From Bryopsis sp. KO-2023 (taxonomy: Eukaryota; Chlorophyta; Ulvophyceae; Bryopsidales; Bryopsidaceae), in assembly GCA_030272585.1 (NCBI GenBank), contig BSYQ01000002.1:4464001-4528000 (forward strand): DNA of 64,000 nucleotides, written 5' to 3'. The position numbers and the translations under genes were made by a program. Of the stretch, positions 1 to 10,999 are shown in pieces. Position 1 is the first letter of the stretch; the number at the start of each line of letters is the position of its first letter. The notes under the pieces were generated by a model. That model searched no databases. It saw only the letters and a program-made list of their open reading frames with translations, and was not told the DNA's origin.

Positions 1-2095
1 CCCCAGCGGACAACGAAGAGGGAGATGAGGTTAGCGATCTCTTGCTTCTTCGCCTTCCAAACCATCAACCATTTAAAAGTAGAAAGAAGATTAAGGACAT
101 TAACATTACTTGTTATCGAAGCTATAATTAAGCAACTTATCTTAGGTGGTTGGAAAAAACTTAGGCGATACTTGGGTCTCTTATAAGATATGGTGTAAAA
201 TCAAAGAGGGCTGTTTAAAACTCGACTCGTTTGCGATGTTATGAGAAAGCCAAGGGACGCCAAAGTTGAAATGGCAGGCGATAGAGTTGTACATACACAA
301 GTCGTACATATACAAATATAGAACGGCTTGAAACATAGGGGGACCGAAAGGTTGAATATGATGATGTTCATGTATGTGTTTCTTTCCTTTATGATAACTG
401 AATTTTAGGTTTTCCTTCTGGATTTGCAATTAAGTACGATCCATAAATGTATGTCCTCAAACTTTACAAAAGATAGTCGCGTTATTGAATTAAACCCAGG
501 TGAATATCGACTTGGAAAAGGTGTTAACGTTCACCATTGAGAGTTCTCATAAAAGAAAAAGGAAAGAAGCTGTTACAGTGCTCCAACGTCGCCACAGAAG
601 CATTCGATCTACGGTTAGAACACTTGAGCGTATCGTATGCACATACTAGTCCATTGTTTTATATCCACAAAACAAATAGAACCCGAATACGACACATAGC
701 AGAGTTTCGTCGCCGGAACGCGTACAAGAGTGCTTATCAAACTTCATCATCAGGTGTTAAACCAACGATACAAAAGCTTGTGTGCGGGTTGCGCAATCAG
801 GCCGTCTCTTACATTAAAAGATCCAAGTCATCGGTGCTAAATTGCACGGGATGCAGTCCGCCGATCATGGGCCTTGGATTCTCTTGATAACAAATTGATA
901 CGTAAGCATATTAGATAAACGACGAGATGTCAATTTGGAACGGATTGATATACCTCTTATAAAAAGCGTGACAAAAGGGTGTACATAGACGTGGCAAGAC
1001 GCCTCGCGGAAAAATATCTAGATCGGCAGATACGAGAGGTGGCAGATGCACATGCCCCGGCATCGACTCTCGATGATATTTTTTCGAATATTCCCGATGA
1101 GGATGCTTCGAAGACATCATTGTCGACTCAAGATAGCTAGGGTGGTACTCAGGAGGCGGCCCACGATGGGACTCCGGATGTGGTTCCGGATGATACTCGT
1201 AATATATAACGTTGATTCTTCCCGTTTCATACTATACAAAATCTCTTTCCTTTTTGTTCATCCTATGTCCTCAATTCTTTCTAATAGACGGTTGTTACGA
1301 TGCACTCGCTTGAATTAATTGTTACTTATGAAAAAGAGCGACGGAATTATAGGCTTCCGAAAGCTTGCTCAGGAGATGGTGGCAAGTAAGAGGTCCAATG
1401 TGGAGACCTGGAAACGACGCAAGTAAAAAAAGTTTCTCCGAGACAGAAGAAATACGAAAAAAAAGTATGACAAAATCCACAAGGAGACAATAGATGGGAA
1501 AAGAAAGGTCACCTTTGAAGTGCCGAATATGCTTGAAAACGGTTTTCTTCACGAAAGGGTCGAACATGAGACTCCAATCCCATGTAAACCGGCATGCACC
1601 CCGGATTACCTGATCTAAACCCTCACAAAAGTCGAAAATGTTGAGCCTGAGGGCATCAACCCATGAACTATCGTCATCAAGGTGACGTGTATGACGAATG
1701 ATTTTATTTTCTATTGAAACTCGATAGAAGAAACCGCTCCCGACGTACAACCATCCCAAAACATTTAATGAAAGAGTGTCGGGAGCTTAAGTACGCCCAA
1801 AAATTGCGGGATTCTTTTTATTTTGCCATAAAAAGAGTACAAGAGTAAGAGTATATATTGTTGAAATATATTTTACGGAGAGAAGTTACCTGTCACAGCC
1901 GTCGGGTCTTCAATGAGACTGGCGGTACAAGTAGTTTTTTCTTAGATAAAAAATAAAGGTGATCAAGAAAATAAATCAAAGATTCACAACCATTTACGAA
2001 CGAAGAACTATCGACGTTGTTTCTTAATTTTTACAAGCACTGATATCAAGAAGAAAGTAGTGCTACTTAGTATGGTGGGTTTGATCCCGATTAAT
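1..2095. other. AT-rich region without a recognisable gene
   Basis: I see no gene here. The longest open frames are 116 codons (537-887, plus) and 145 codons (1322-1759, minus). Neither shows a motif, signal peptide or convincing splice sites, and the base composition matches the decayed repeat-bearing DNA further right. The stretch may be old transposon remains, but nothing identifies a family. Confidence 0.5.
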
Positions 2096-2109
2096 AAACA
2101 TATTTTATT

Positions 2110-2640
2110 TTTTTCTCGACTCGTGCGCGCACCCCCGCCCCCTTGATCGCATCCTCTGCGATCGTGGCCATTTGCTTTGTCGGACCCACAATGTGAGAAT
2201 CCGCATCGCAACCCGTGCGGCCGTGATGTGTCGCACGGAGCGGGGGGCGGCGCCTTCGTCCCGCGCGCCGAAGATTCATTCGGCAGCCGGGCTACAGGAG
2301 TCAGGCCGGTGGAGTCGTTCGAGGACGACCTGCCTGTGCCCCTTCTGCGCGAAGGAGGCCTTGAGTGCGGCCCGATGGCTCGGGAAGCTCAAGGACCAGA
2401 TAACGCAGTGGCCACTACTAGTGGGAGCGCGTTTATCTTGATACCCTTGGGCTTGGCGGCAAAGTAACGGCAATGTGGCCGAGGAGCACTCGAACGGTCA
2501 TCCCGGCGTCTTCGGCACCCCCGGTTCGTGATCCCCCTCCTCGTGATCACCCCGCCACAACGTTTTCTTCGAGGGGCCGGAAATTTTGTGACTGCGAAGC
2601 GACAAAGGCCTCTTCTTAGTGTTGCCGGAGTTTTGATGAA
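2110..2640. other. GC-rich island of unknown origin
   Basis: A sharply GC-rich block of about 530 bp sits inside AT-rich DNA. Two overlapping plus-strand frames of about 90 codons stay open through most of it (2172-2441 and 2177-2467), as expected from GC content alone. I recognise no domain in either. It could be a fragment of a transferred gene or of a GC-rich mobile element. Confidence 0.3.
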
Positions 2641-3094
2641 ACTAAGGAATGAACGATTGTGTTTAGCTTTTATATGGCGGGGCAGTGTTAGACAAAAATA
2701 TACTTCGATTCTCCTCCCGACAGACTTCGATTCTCCTCCTGCAGAGCTTGTTTTTTTTGGCTTGCACGTTTTCTTACATTCTCATGCAATTTCGTTTCAC
2801 TTTTTTCTTATAACTCTGTTGTATTGGGGAAAACGAGAAGGTTACAAAAGACAAATAGACAATTGAGTGTTCACCCTATATCCTAAAACTGGTAGACATA
2901 TCTGTACTACAAACCCAGATCTGTACTATAAAGCCTCACTTCGATTGGGTCATAATAACAATGTACATTAAAATCAACTTGAAAAGAAGTGATCTCTACG
3001 AGTCTTTCTGTTTGGAAAGCTTGCACGTTTGTTACTGGAACAGCGCCATCAACACGTGCACAAAGAACCCCCTCCGTCGGAAATTTGTTGCTGC

Positions 3095-3277
3095 CGCTTG
3101 CGCGCAAGCGCTGACGCAAGCATGCTAACAAATCGCTTGCATCGCGATTGCACTGCAAGCGCATACTTGTACTACGCTTGCAAACGCTTGCGCGCAAGCG
3201 TTGGATTGCATAACGATCGCGCGGCGCTTGCGCGCAAGCGTCGATTGTGATTGCGCTTATAGCAAGCGCAATCACAA
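3095..3277. repeat. Cluster of perfect palindromes (CGCTTGCGCGCAAGCG and relatives)
   Basis: The 16-bp palindrome CGCTTGCGCGCAAGCG occurs three times: 3095-3110, within a 20-bp perfect palindrome at 3183-3202, and 3225-3240. A fourth structure at 3245-3277 is a hairpin with a 14-bp perfect stem and a 5-base loop. Shorter forms (CGCTTGC, GCAAGCG) lie between them. The block can fold into several hairpins on either strand. A minus-strand frame across it repeatedly encodes RLRAS, which is a by-product of the palindrome. Function unknown; it could be a protein-binding cluster, a recombination hotspot or a small palindromic mobile repeat. Confidence 0.8.
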
Positions 3278-3299
3278 CCAAGGTGACTTTCACAATGGT

Positions 3300-3785
3300 T
3301 GCGTAATTCCTAATCCAGTCACAATCGCAAATTTAGGTTTTCGAATCGACGACTTCGACGGGATGAGACGACTGGCAAGGGTCGCGAAAACCTTGGGCTG
3401 ACTCTCTGCAGTCTACAGTGGAGCGCCCACCGTCGCACCCCGTCGTGCCCAATAGTAGCGATGTTGTCGTGACAATCGTTTCAAGGATGAGCTACGTTGA
3501 GCGCACACGTGGGGAGATCGCAAGTTCTGTTGCATTTTTTCTCCCTCCTGATATTATGTTTGATTTTGATTTTCTTTAGGACATCTTGCTGAAACATTGT
3601 TGTAAAACCGTTTTCCATTGTTCATGCAAAACGAAATTTGGAGGAGGGGGGAATGTGTGGTCTTTGCAAGGTTTATGAGGGGACAACTGTTCCTATCAAA
3701 AGGTTATCAACAAGTTGTCATTTTCCTAAGAGGTCTAAGTCTTGCTTAACACTACGTAAATCTTAGGGATTGACCCCAAGACAAA
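3300..3785. other. Intergenic stretch, nothing recognised
   Basis: I see no gene, repeat or RNA in this stretch. A short G-rich run lies near 3641-3655. Confidence 0.4.
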
Positions 3786-6300
3786 AATGTACGAATGTCA
3801 GTGCGGATGAAAATTCAACCGCTCGTGTGAACTTTCGAATCACAAGAAAAATTATGTTGGGGGGCGATGTGTGAGGTTGAGGGGAGGTGTGGAAGCAAGG
3901 GGGCAACAACAGTGAATCGATGGAGTTGCCCCAAGATTTTGCCACATCACACATCTTAGACCGCCCTGCTCGAGAGGAGGATCAACCACAACCCGAAGGT
4001 GGTCGGCACGTACAATAATTTGCTCTTCGCTCTCCTTCACCTTATGTGTGCTCTTGATGTTATACCAATTCGGGGATATTAAATCATTGAAGGCAAAATT
4101 AGTGACTATCAAGACTAAGTCGTGCGCGTTATACATATATATATTGATACACGATATGGGACGTCGGTGGACCGGCCCGCACCCTTTGCGGGCTCTTCTC
4201 GCTTTATCCCGTATCAGATATGGTTGATGAAGATGATGATAGCAATGTCGTGGACTGGAATATGGAGTTCGTGCGATTTGTCTCGGCTACGAATGAGGGC
4301 AAGGATCTTTCTAAGAAAGATACCATATCCCTTATCAAGTTTTTGAACCATCCCGATTTCTCCAAGGAGAAATTTGACATCGCATCCTTGCTGATGTTGC
4401 GAATATCAGGGATAGTGTCACGGTGAAGGTTACTCCATGGGAAAAAGTTCAAAAAACGTTCGAATACAAGGGAATATATACTCAGGCGTGCTGTGAACAG
4501 GGAGCTATGAAGAACCTGGAGAACCAAGAGTTCCCAGTGAACTTCCATGTTTCAGAACGTTCCAAACCTTCTAAACCTTCTGATAGCTTCCCTTAGCTTC
4601 CATGACCAAACCTTACGTCCCATTACCTAATGAAGTTACCCTGAAGCTACCCTGCTGTAAACGTTTCAAAGGATCTTATATCGTAATAGATAGATTGTTG
4701 GCAAATTCGGAGACAGAATGGACGAGGCATGAAATTATTGTGGGGGAGAATGATATAAGCTTGAACATTGAGCTAAGAGATCCTAAATCGTGGTTGTTGC
4801 AAGAGTTCAAAAAGGGGGTCTCGTTTTCCACGCTCAAAAGCAATATGTTGATGGGGTTAGGATTTTTTCTAATCCTTCAAACTCGGATGCATGGATTCAG
4901 TCCTAGGTAAGAATCTGGGTAGATAATGTTTTCTGCATTAAATATTTTTTTCTTTCTTCGCATTATTATTGTTGATTCCATGTAGGAACTTTCGGAACGA
5001 GTACAAGTGAACGAGACGATCGCGTCTATCCAAATCTACTCCAACAAAACGGTGATAAATCGGAAGGGTATCTCAGCATATCCAATGAAAGCAGTTTTGT
5101 TGAATCTCCCAATCGAGGAAAGGAGAAAGAGGATTTCCATTATTGGTCATATTCTGATCGTGAAGGACGTTCAGGAGTTATCATCAGCTGCTCTTCGACA
5201 AGTGCGATTGGAACTCCACAGCAAATGTTGGCAAACGTGGCTAGATCCGTTAAAGAAGCTCTCTTTTGACGGATTTGAATTGTAGGATAAGATTGACTTT
5301 CTAGTTGTTCATTCGGTGGTGGCTGATGATCTTGAATGTCATGACTTCACTTGCATATACAATTGGGCATGTCAACAATGTCACGTGAAGGAACGAAATG
5401 ACATCGGACATCATAACGAACTCAAGCCGAGCAAATTCAAAGATTCGAGGAAATTCAATCAGCTGAGAATGGTAGTGAGAAGATCGCCTTGGCCAAGCAA
5501 TATGCCACACATCCGATGGTTTGCTCATTGTGGGGTTTTCGAGATTCGACACTCGAGACGAGCAACCCTTACACCATTGTTGGATACAATATTCTTCATG
5601 TCGACGACCTGGGGTTGTTTCTCTACCTTGTGGATAGCATTCCGGACTATTTCAAGAAATATGGTGATCGCCGGGGGCTTGTAAAAGAATTGAATGGGAG
5701 ATTGAAAGCTATGCCGATATCGAAAAACTTCCCAAACACATGTGTTGGATTCTACGTTGGAGGTCACACCGGGGTTCAAGCAAAGGAGCATCGGACAATA
5801 ATTCAAGCTATGCCGCACTGCATTGATGGTCTTTGTACCCACAACAGCCATGAGTTGATGGTCTTTGTACCCACAACAATCATGAGTTGATAGAGTTGTT
5901 TGCCTTGTAGAATGTGGTCTACCAATAAAAGAGAGGAAAAGCGTTTTCTTCGGGTGACTTGGACGATTTTTATGAGGATTTGATGATGCTGCATAAGTTA
6001 GATTTGTTTTATAATTTTATGAATATTCTTTAGCTTTAAAAGAATAAAAGATAATCTAAAAGTGTCATCGTCCAACGCGAATGTTGGAGGTTCTTGGAGA
6101 ATTCTTTCCAAGTGGCTTGTCGACAAACAAGTTCCACAAACACCAGCACTTGATCACTCATATTCGCAAGATTGGAAGCCTTGAACATTTGTCATCAGAT
6201 TTTTTGGAACTGATCACAAAATTATGAAACGAGATTACTTTGCAACGTCCAAAAAGTAAGGGAATTTCTTGAACGAAATGATTAAACGACTTTTGAAATA
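3786..6300 (+). mobile_element. Degenerate Plavaka/KDZ-type DNA transposon (transposase relic)
   Basis: A series of plus-strand frame fragments matches the order of a Plavaka-type (Kyakuja-Dileera-Zisupton) transposase. Near 3797-3870 lies a C2H2-like finger (YECQCG...KFNR...HKKNYV). At 4220-4426 comes the N-terminal region. At 4602-4906 a segment contains LRDPKSWL, like the RDP motif of this family. At 5007-5285 a block reads IQIYSNKTVINRKG, matching the family's YSDKT motif. At 5489-5890 a segment reads YNILHVDDLGLFLYLVD and ends in a G..A.EHR block. Near 6095-6200 a tail reads KFHKHQHLITHIRKIGSL. Frame shifts and stops separate the pieces, so it cannot make a transposase. A possible 79-bp GT-AG intron (4907-4985) is visible, but it does not keep the frame. 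I did not find the terminal repeats. Family call from motif memory only. Confidence 0.6.
5823..5886. repeat. 32-bp tandem duplication inside the transposase relic
   Basis: Two adjacent 32-bp copies (5823-5854 and 5855-5886) beginning TTGATGGTCTTTGTACCC differ at two positions. The duplication lies at the end of the transposase fragment and adds about 11 codons to it. Confidence 0.85.
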
Positions 6301-6747
6301 TTTTGCTAAGATTGATAAAATAAGATAGGCAAACAAATATCATAAGGCAAAAATACCGAGAACATGGGGAAACTGCGACTATAAGTGAAAAGATTTTGGT
6401 GGGTAAAGAAAGGATATTTCGACAATATATTCAATTCCGCTAATGGAAGTTTAACGTCGCAGAGCAAGTTATCCAGCTTTTGTTGTACATTTGATTTGAA
6501 CCAGAACTGCGAGGGCCTCGACATTTCGACAATAGTTTTACCCATCTTCCTCCCCTAGTCGCTTATTTGTCTGTTACAGCTGTGATCTTGAAAAAGAGGG
6601 TTGTTCACACACACATAGACATATGTTCAAGGTGGAAAATATTGTTGGCGAGTCCCAATGTGGGAATCAATTGTGGCATAATATTCAATGGACCGGGTTT
6701 AGTAACCCAACTTGGGAGCTTCCCGAGCACCTTACAAATTGTGTCGA

Positions 6748-6859
6748 GGCGTTGGCAAGGGCCTTAGTGGTGTCCGACAGCAAGGGATCAACCTGCTTCC
6801 GGCGGCGTTGGCAAGGGCCTTGGTGGTGTCCGACAGCAAGGGATCAACCTGCTGCTCCA
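6748..6859. repeat. 56-bp tandem duplication
   Basis: Two adjacent copies begin GGCGTTGGCAAGGGCCTT (6748-6803 and 6804-6859) and differ at only a few bases. They are followed by an A-rich run near 6871-6885. The GC-rich unit stands out from its AT-rich surroundings. No function is apparent. Confidence 0.85.
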
Positions 6860-9311
6860 CCACTCTGAATATAAAAAAAAAAAAAAAGAAAGCACGGGTT
6901 TGGAGCGTTGGCCCCACGGCCAGGAATTCACCGTCTGGGGATTAGCAAACTCGTCGTGAGTTCTATTGAGATGGTCAGAGATAGCTTATAGCCTTTTTAG
7001 CTAAGATTAAACAACTCATTAGAACATAGTTGAAATTTTAAAATGGAAGCTTTTTTCTATATTGCTCCCTCACAGGACTATACTCCCTCCTCCATTTCGA
7101 TAATCAATCAATACTTAGGCAACAAAAACGCGATAGAAAACACTTGGAATAAAAACATGACATCGGGTTGCGCTACTTTAAAAGCCAGTTGATGAATATG
7201 CTATTTTTCAGCTGAAATTTTTGACACACTTAGTTTTTGTACACATTCATGGATGTTTCTTTTCGTTTTTAGAAGTGGATAGAAGAACTAGGCCACTCCT
7301 CGGAATGCAATTTTTTTAATCGTTTGGGCGAGACGATTTCACTTTGTCGTGATGGGGATACTTATCATCACAACGTAATCAAAGTTGCAAGGGTCTTTTT
7401 TTAACATCCTTCCTCCCCCTTTTCTCTTGCGATCTATCCGATCCCCTCTTTTTGGAATAAAAAAGAAAAAAAAAAGCGTGTATAAAAAGATTTGTTTGTC
7501 GCAGAAAGAAAGGTTTTATCATGTGAAGTCGAATAAAAATTTAGAAGTTCTCACTTGACCCAGACCTACGAAAGTTATTAGCAATAGAAGTTTTGGGACA
7601 TAATGAATGAGACGACGGAAGTATTGCGAGTTATTCAATTAGATATCAGGGCATCAAAGTCATTTTGGCATTCCGGCGCCATGCCATGCCATGTCGACCC
7701 AGGGGTGTAGTGAGACGAGGATACGAACGCAAGTTCGTATCAGTGCAGGAAGGATATTGAGTAGTTACAAGTGGAATCCCAGTCTTTTTATATCTAAACA
7801 GAGCCGATTTGTCATGCTAGATCCAAGTGCAAGTTCCCTTAGGTCCACAGAATTCCAACAGTAAGTGTGCCAGACGTGTGCCTAGCACACAGGGTGAGAT
7901 GAAGGTCTGCTAACGTTCTAGATGGTCTGCAACTCAACATGCCATGCCTTCAGAGTTGGAGCTCATTATCCCCTACATGTTGAGGTGTTATAGGTGTTGA
8001 TGGCATTATCGACACCCGCGTGTACTTTTTAGCATGTGGTTTTGAGCGTTTGAAACATGTTCCGTTGTCTACATTATCCGCTTCAAGCGCTGAAAGCTGG
8101 TTGCTATCTGCTCTAAGAGTTGAAAGCTTGCCGCTATCTGCTTCGAGTGTTGAAACCTGGTTGCTATCCGTGATCGTGATTAAGGGTGGTTGAGCGTTTG
8201 AAACATGTTGCGTTTGAAACATGTTCCGTTTGACTACATTACCCTATTAAATGTTGATCGTGATAAAGGGTGGTCGTGTTGTCGGCTTTAGGAGCAAGGT
8301 AACCCCTAGAGGATCGAAATACCCTCTTACATAAACTCGTATAGGTTCCGGAAGTTGAAAGAAAAGGAAAAAGATGCTCGTCGGTTGTTGTCCCGATACC
8401 TTCTTTTCTTCTTCTATGGGCGGGAACTTCGTTCTCTAAGGATGATAGTGGAAAAGTGTTTGCGCGTGTAGAAAAATGTCAAGTAGAATTAAGAGCCTAT
8501 ACAAAGAATAGATCAGCGATGCCATACAAACCTATTGTCAAATCAAAGACACGGATTCTTTTGACGCCGAGATATAAAAAATAATAATTAACGCACTCAA
8601 TTGTGCTTGCTCGGGGAAAACTTGACGATAAGTCAAGTGATGATAAATATGATTCCACGATTTTTCGTTCTCGAAACATTGACGACCTCGATTGTGAGCG
8701 CTAATCAGAGTTGCCTTTCATTGCGCAAGGCCTTAATGACGGAGCAGATCAGGTTCAATACAAAGAAGAAAGTAAGGGCTAAAGTGTTAAAGGCGCCCCA
8801 AATAGTTTGGAACAAAAAGTTTGGGGTTTTTTTCGGTTTAGTTGACCAGTATCGTGCATGTTTTTTGAACAAGATTGAAGAGCTAAGCTCACCAACGGAC
8901 CATATTTTCATTCGAGAAAAGATTAAAATAAATGCAACCACTTAAAAAAGAAAAAGCACTCTTTTGTGGACGCCACTAGCACAGTTGTATTTCGTAAAAG
9001 CCGTTGATAAAAAGAAAAGGACTGTGTTTCATATCAATCGAGTTATGATGATGCCGGAAGAAAACGATGACCGAAGTTTTACTGCTCCACAACGATCTTT
9101 TTGGAGGGAGCCCGAGGAGCATGAAACACTCAACGTTGTGATGGTGAAGGAGAAAACGGCCCAGAAATTCCGAAGTAGTTGCAACAAAAACGACTTGGGA
9201 CTTGTGGACGATCAACCCACGAGGCAAGACACCACCACAACGCCAAAGCCATGATCAGCTCGCACGTACAAAAGAGAATGAAAAATCAATCTGAAAGACC
9301 AAGTTTTATTA
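6860..9311. other. Decayed AT-rich DNA with short open frames
   Basis: No intact gene is visible. Plus-strand frames at 8601-8945 (114 codons, Lys-rich, reading VRAKVLKAPQIVWNKKFG) and 8964-9254 (96 codons, with FHINRVMMMPEENDDRS) look more protein-like than the rest. They could be the tail of a transposable-element polyprotein. I cannot assign them. Single-base runs and a CATGC repeat near 7680 are the only other structure. Confidence 0.35.
8080..8169 (-). repeat. 30-bp tandem repeat x3 encoding a decapeptide
   Basis: Three exact-length 30-bp units (8080-8109, 8110-8139, 8140-8169) diverge at several positions but keep length and frame. Read on the minus strand in the frame 7950-8222, they give three versions of DSNQxSTLEA (DSNQVSTLEA, DSGKLSTLRA, DSNQLSALEA). 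Flanking copies of GTTTGAAACATGTT occur on both sides. This may be a remnant of a repeat-containing protein gene or simply a minisatellite that happens to be open. Confidence 0.7.
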
Positions 9312-9319
9312 TTTGTTAC

Positions 9320-9655
9320 CAGTCATGGACTGAGACCCCCGTGCACAGGCCAGGACAGGACAGACTGTCTATGCGCGGAACAGGGTCGGACCTGTGCGCA
9401 TAGGCGCACAGACTGTACAACACAGGACAGACCGTGTCTGTGCATTTTCTGCGCACTTTCTATGCACATTCTGTCCTATGCTGTGTAGTCTGTGCGCACA
9501 AGTCCGACCCTGTTCCGCGCACAGACAGTCTGTCCTGTCCTGGCCTGTGGAATTGCGCTCCACAGGACAAAACAGCACAGGGTGCACAGAACTGTACAGA
9601 ATTTGTTCTATGCGATGCACAGAACAAGGGGTTTGTCCTATGCAGCCCATGACTG
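9320..9655. mobile_element. hAT-type MITE with long internal foldback
   Basis: The element starts CAGTCATGGACTG and ends CAGCCCATGACTG, so the 13-bp termini are inverted repeats with one mismatch. An 8-bp direct repeat TTTGTTAC flanks it (9312-9319 and 9656-9663). An 8-bp target duplication with CAG...CTG ends is the hAT superfamily signature. Inside, two arms of about 90-100 bp (9344-9444 and 9462-9549) are near-perfect reverse complements around a loop of about 17 bases. The whole is dense in ACAGGACAG motifs. There is no coding capacity, so it would need a hAT transposase supplied elsewhere. Confidence 0.85.
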
Positions 9656-9749
9656 TTTGTTACGTACAATCTTCAACATTGCTCGATCAAACACGAGGCT
9701 TCCACAAAATTTTACGATTCGAAAAGAAAAGGCATGGGCTCCGCCTAAA

Positions 9750-10262
9750 CGATGAGATTACTCCTAATGCAAGCCTCACAGGTGAATCTGTTATATGCGA
9801 TGCACCTGCTAGGAGCTAAGTTAACGGATGTTGGTGAGATTGCGGACGGTCTCAATCAAAGTCTTTCTCTAAAACTAGGACACTTGATTCTTATCTTCAT
9901 TGGAATATGGAAATCACGATACAAGAGGTGTTGAATAAATTGGAGGAATAATAGGCCAACATCACCGAGGTTATCAACTTCATCAGAATATGACGAGGGC
10001 TGGCACTGAGCTACAATCAACTGATTCGACATTCACCTAAATCACATACCTCGAACTCTATGAAACGCTGTATCGATGTAGAGCTCTATCAACCTATCAG
10101 CCCCAGGACAAGATGAAGTCCCATACTTGTCTCTACAAAAAAAATCCAAGTGTTGGGCCGTTATCTCCTTCCAATTTTCAATAGTTCGAGCACGGGTCCC
10201 AAGGTTGAACAAAGGTCGCGTCAAGGTAGCAGCAATACCTAAGGGAGCATACAACCATCACA
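9750..10262 (+). mobile_element. LINE reverse-transcriptase relic (copy 1)
   Basis: On the plus strand, fragments in more than one frame resemble the start of a non-LTR reverse transcriptase. One segment reads LSAPGQDEVPYLSL, matching the APGPDGI motif, and another reads NKGRVKVAAIPKGAY. A clearly related sequence lies inverted at about 61,480-62,250, sharing DEGWH, CWAVI and the same spacing. The copy is broken by stops and shifts and is incomplete at both ends. Family within LINEs not assigned. Confidence 0.45.
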
Positions 10263-10455
10263 GCTGATGAGACGTTAGAGTTAAACGCTCACCAGAACGA
10301 TTAACAGCAACCGAATCTGCGATGTGCCCACGTGACTCACCTGCATGCACGATTGATGATCAGATGCGGGCGCGGATGATCAGCCGATCATAATCGGCAT
10401 CGCGCCGATCCCGATCCCGATGTCAATCAAGCGCCGCGACCTGTTTTGGTGTCAT

Positions 10456-10802
10456 CCCGCTAGGTCGAATCCCGGTAGGTCGAAAGTACGAATACGGATG
10501 AATCATCCGTGATCTTCGGAAATTCACAACACATGCGTATTCGTGTCCCATATGTCGGTCATCTTTATTTTTGTCCGGGGGGTTAGGATGGGGCTTAGGG
10601 TTGCGTTAGGGTTCTGCATCAACAACGCGACCGGCGTGCGGATGTCAACAGCGCGACCGAAGCGACCGATGCGCCAGCGCCCATCGTCGTTTTTTTATAT
10701 TTCGACGAGCTTGACGAATACACACGTGTTGTGAATTTCCGAAGATCACGGATTATTCATCCGTATTCGTACTTTCGACCTACCGGGATTCGACCTAGCG
10801 GG
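10456..10802. mobile_element. Foldback MITE with 88-bp terminal inverted repeats
   Basis: The arms 10456-10543 and 10715-10802 are almost perfect reverse complements over about 88 bp, starting CCCGCTAGGTCGAATCCCGG. They surround a 171-bp centre that is more GC-rich and has no long open frame. I did not find a convincing target duplication. The centre contains two TTAGGGTT units at 10595-10613, which look telomere-like but are isolated. A non-autonomous DNA transposon or foldback element is the simplest reading. Confidence 0.75.
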
Positions 10803-10829
10803 CCTAAACCCCTGTTTTTGCCTAATCGA

Positions 10830-10990
10830 CAGATTTTGATCGGCCGATCACGATCAGGCAGATTTTGATCGGCCGATCACGATCAGGCCAATCAAAAACA
10901 ACCGATCCAGTGGTCAAGCCGATCAGATCGGTGATCGGCCCTGCCTGGTCTGATCGGCGACCGATCAAATCGTGATCGGATCCATAGTAT
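10830..10990. repeat. GATCGG-rich repeat block
   Basis: A 29-bp unit beginning CAGATTTTGATCGGCCGATC is present twice in tandem (10830-10858, 10859-10887). It is followed by more copies of GATCGG and CCGATC in both orientations to about 10990. Similar motifs occur on the other side of the foldback MITE (10370-10430), so the MITE may sit inside an older GATC-rich repeat. Confidence 0.7.
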
Positions 10991-10999
10991 GGTTGTTGC

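Noticed and set aside
2907-3293. Minus-strand ORF of 128 codons starting MKVTLVVIALAISA, like a signal peptide
   Set aside because: The hydrophobic start and the repeated RLRAS are produced by the palindromic repeats themselves, so the frame is a by-product.
10595-10613. Telomere-like TTAGGGTT units
   Set aside because: Only two units, inside a foldback MITE, with ordinary DNA on both sides.
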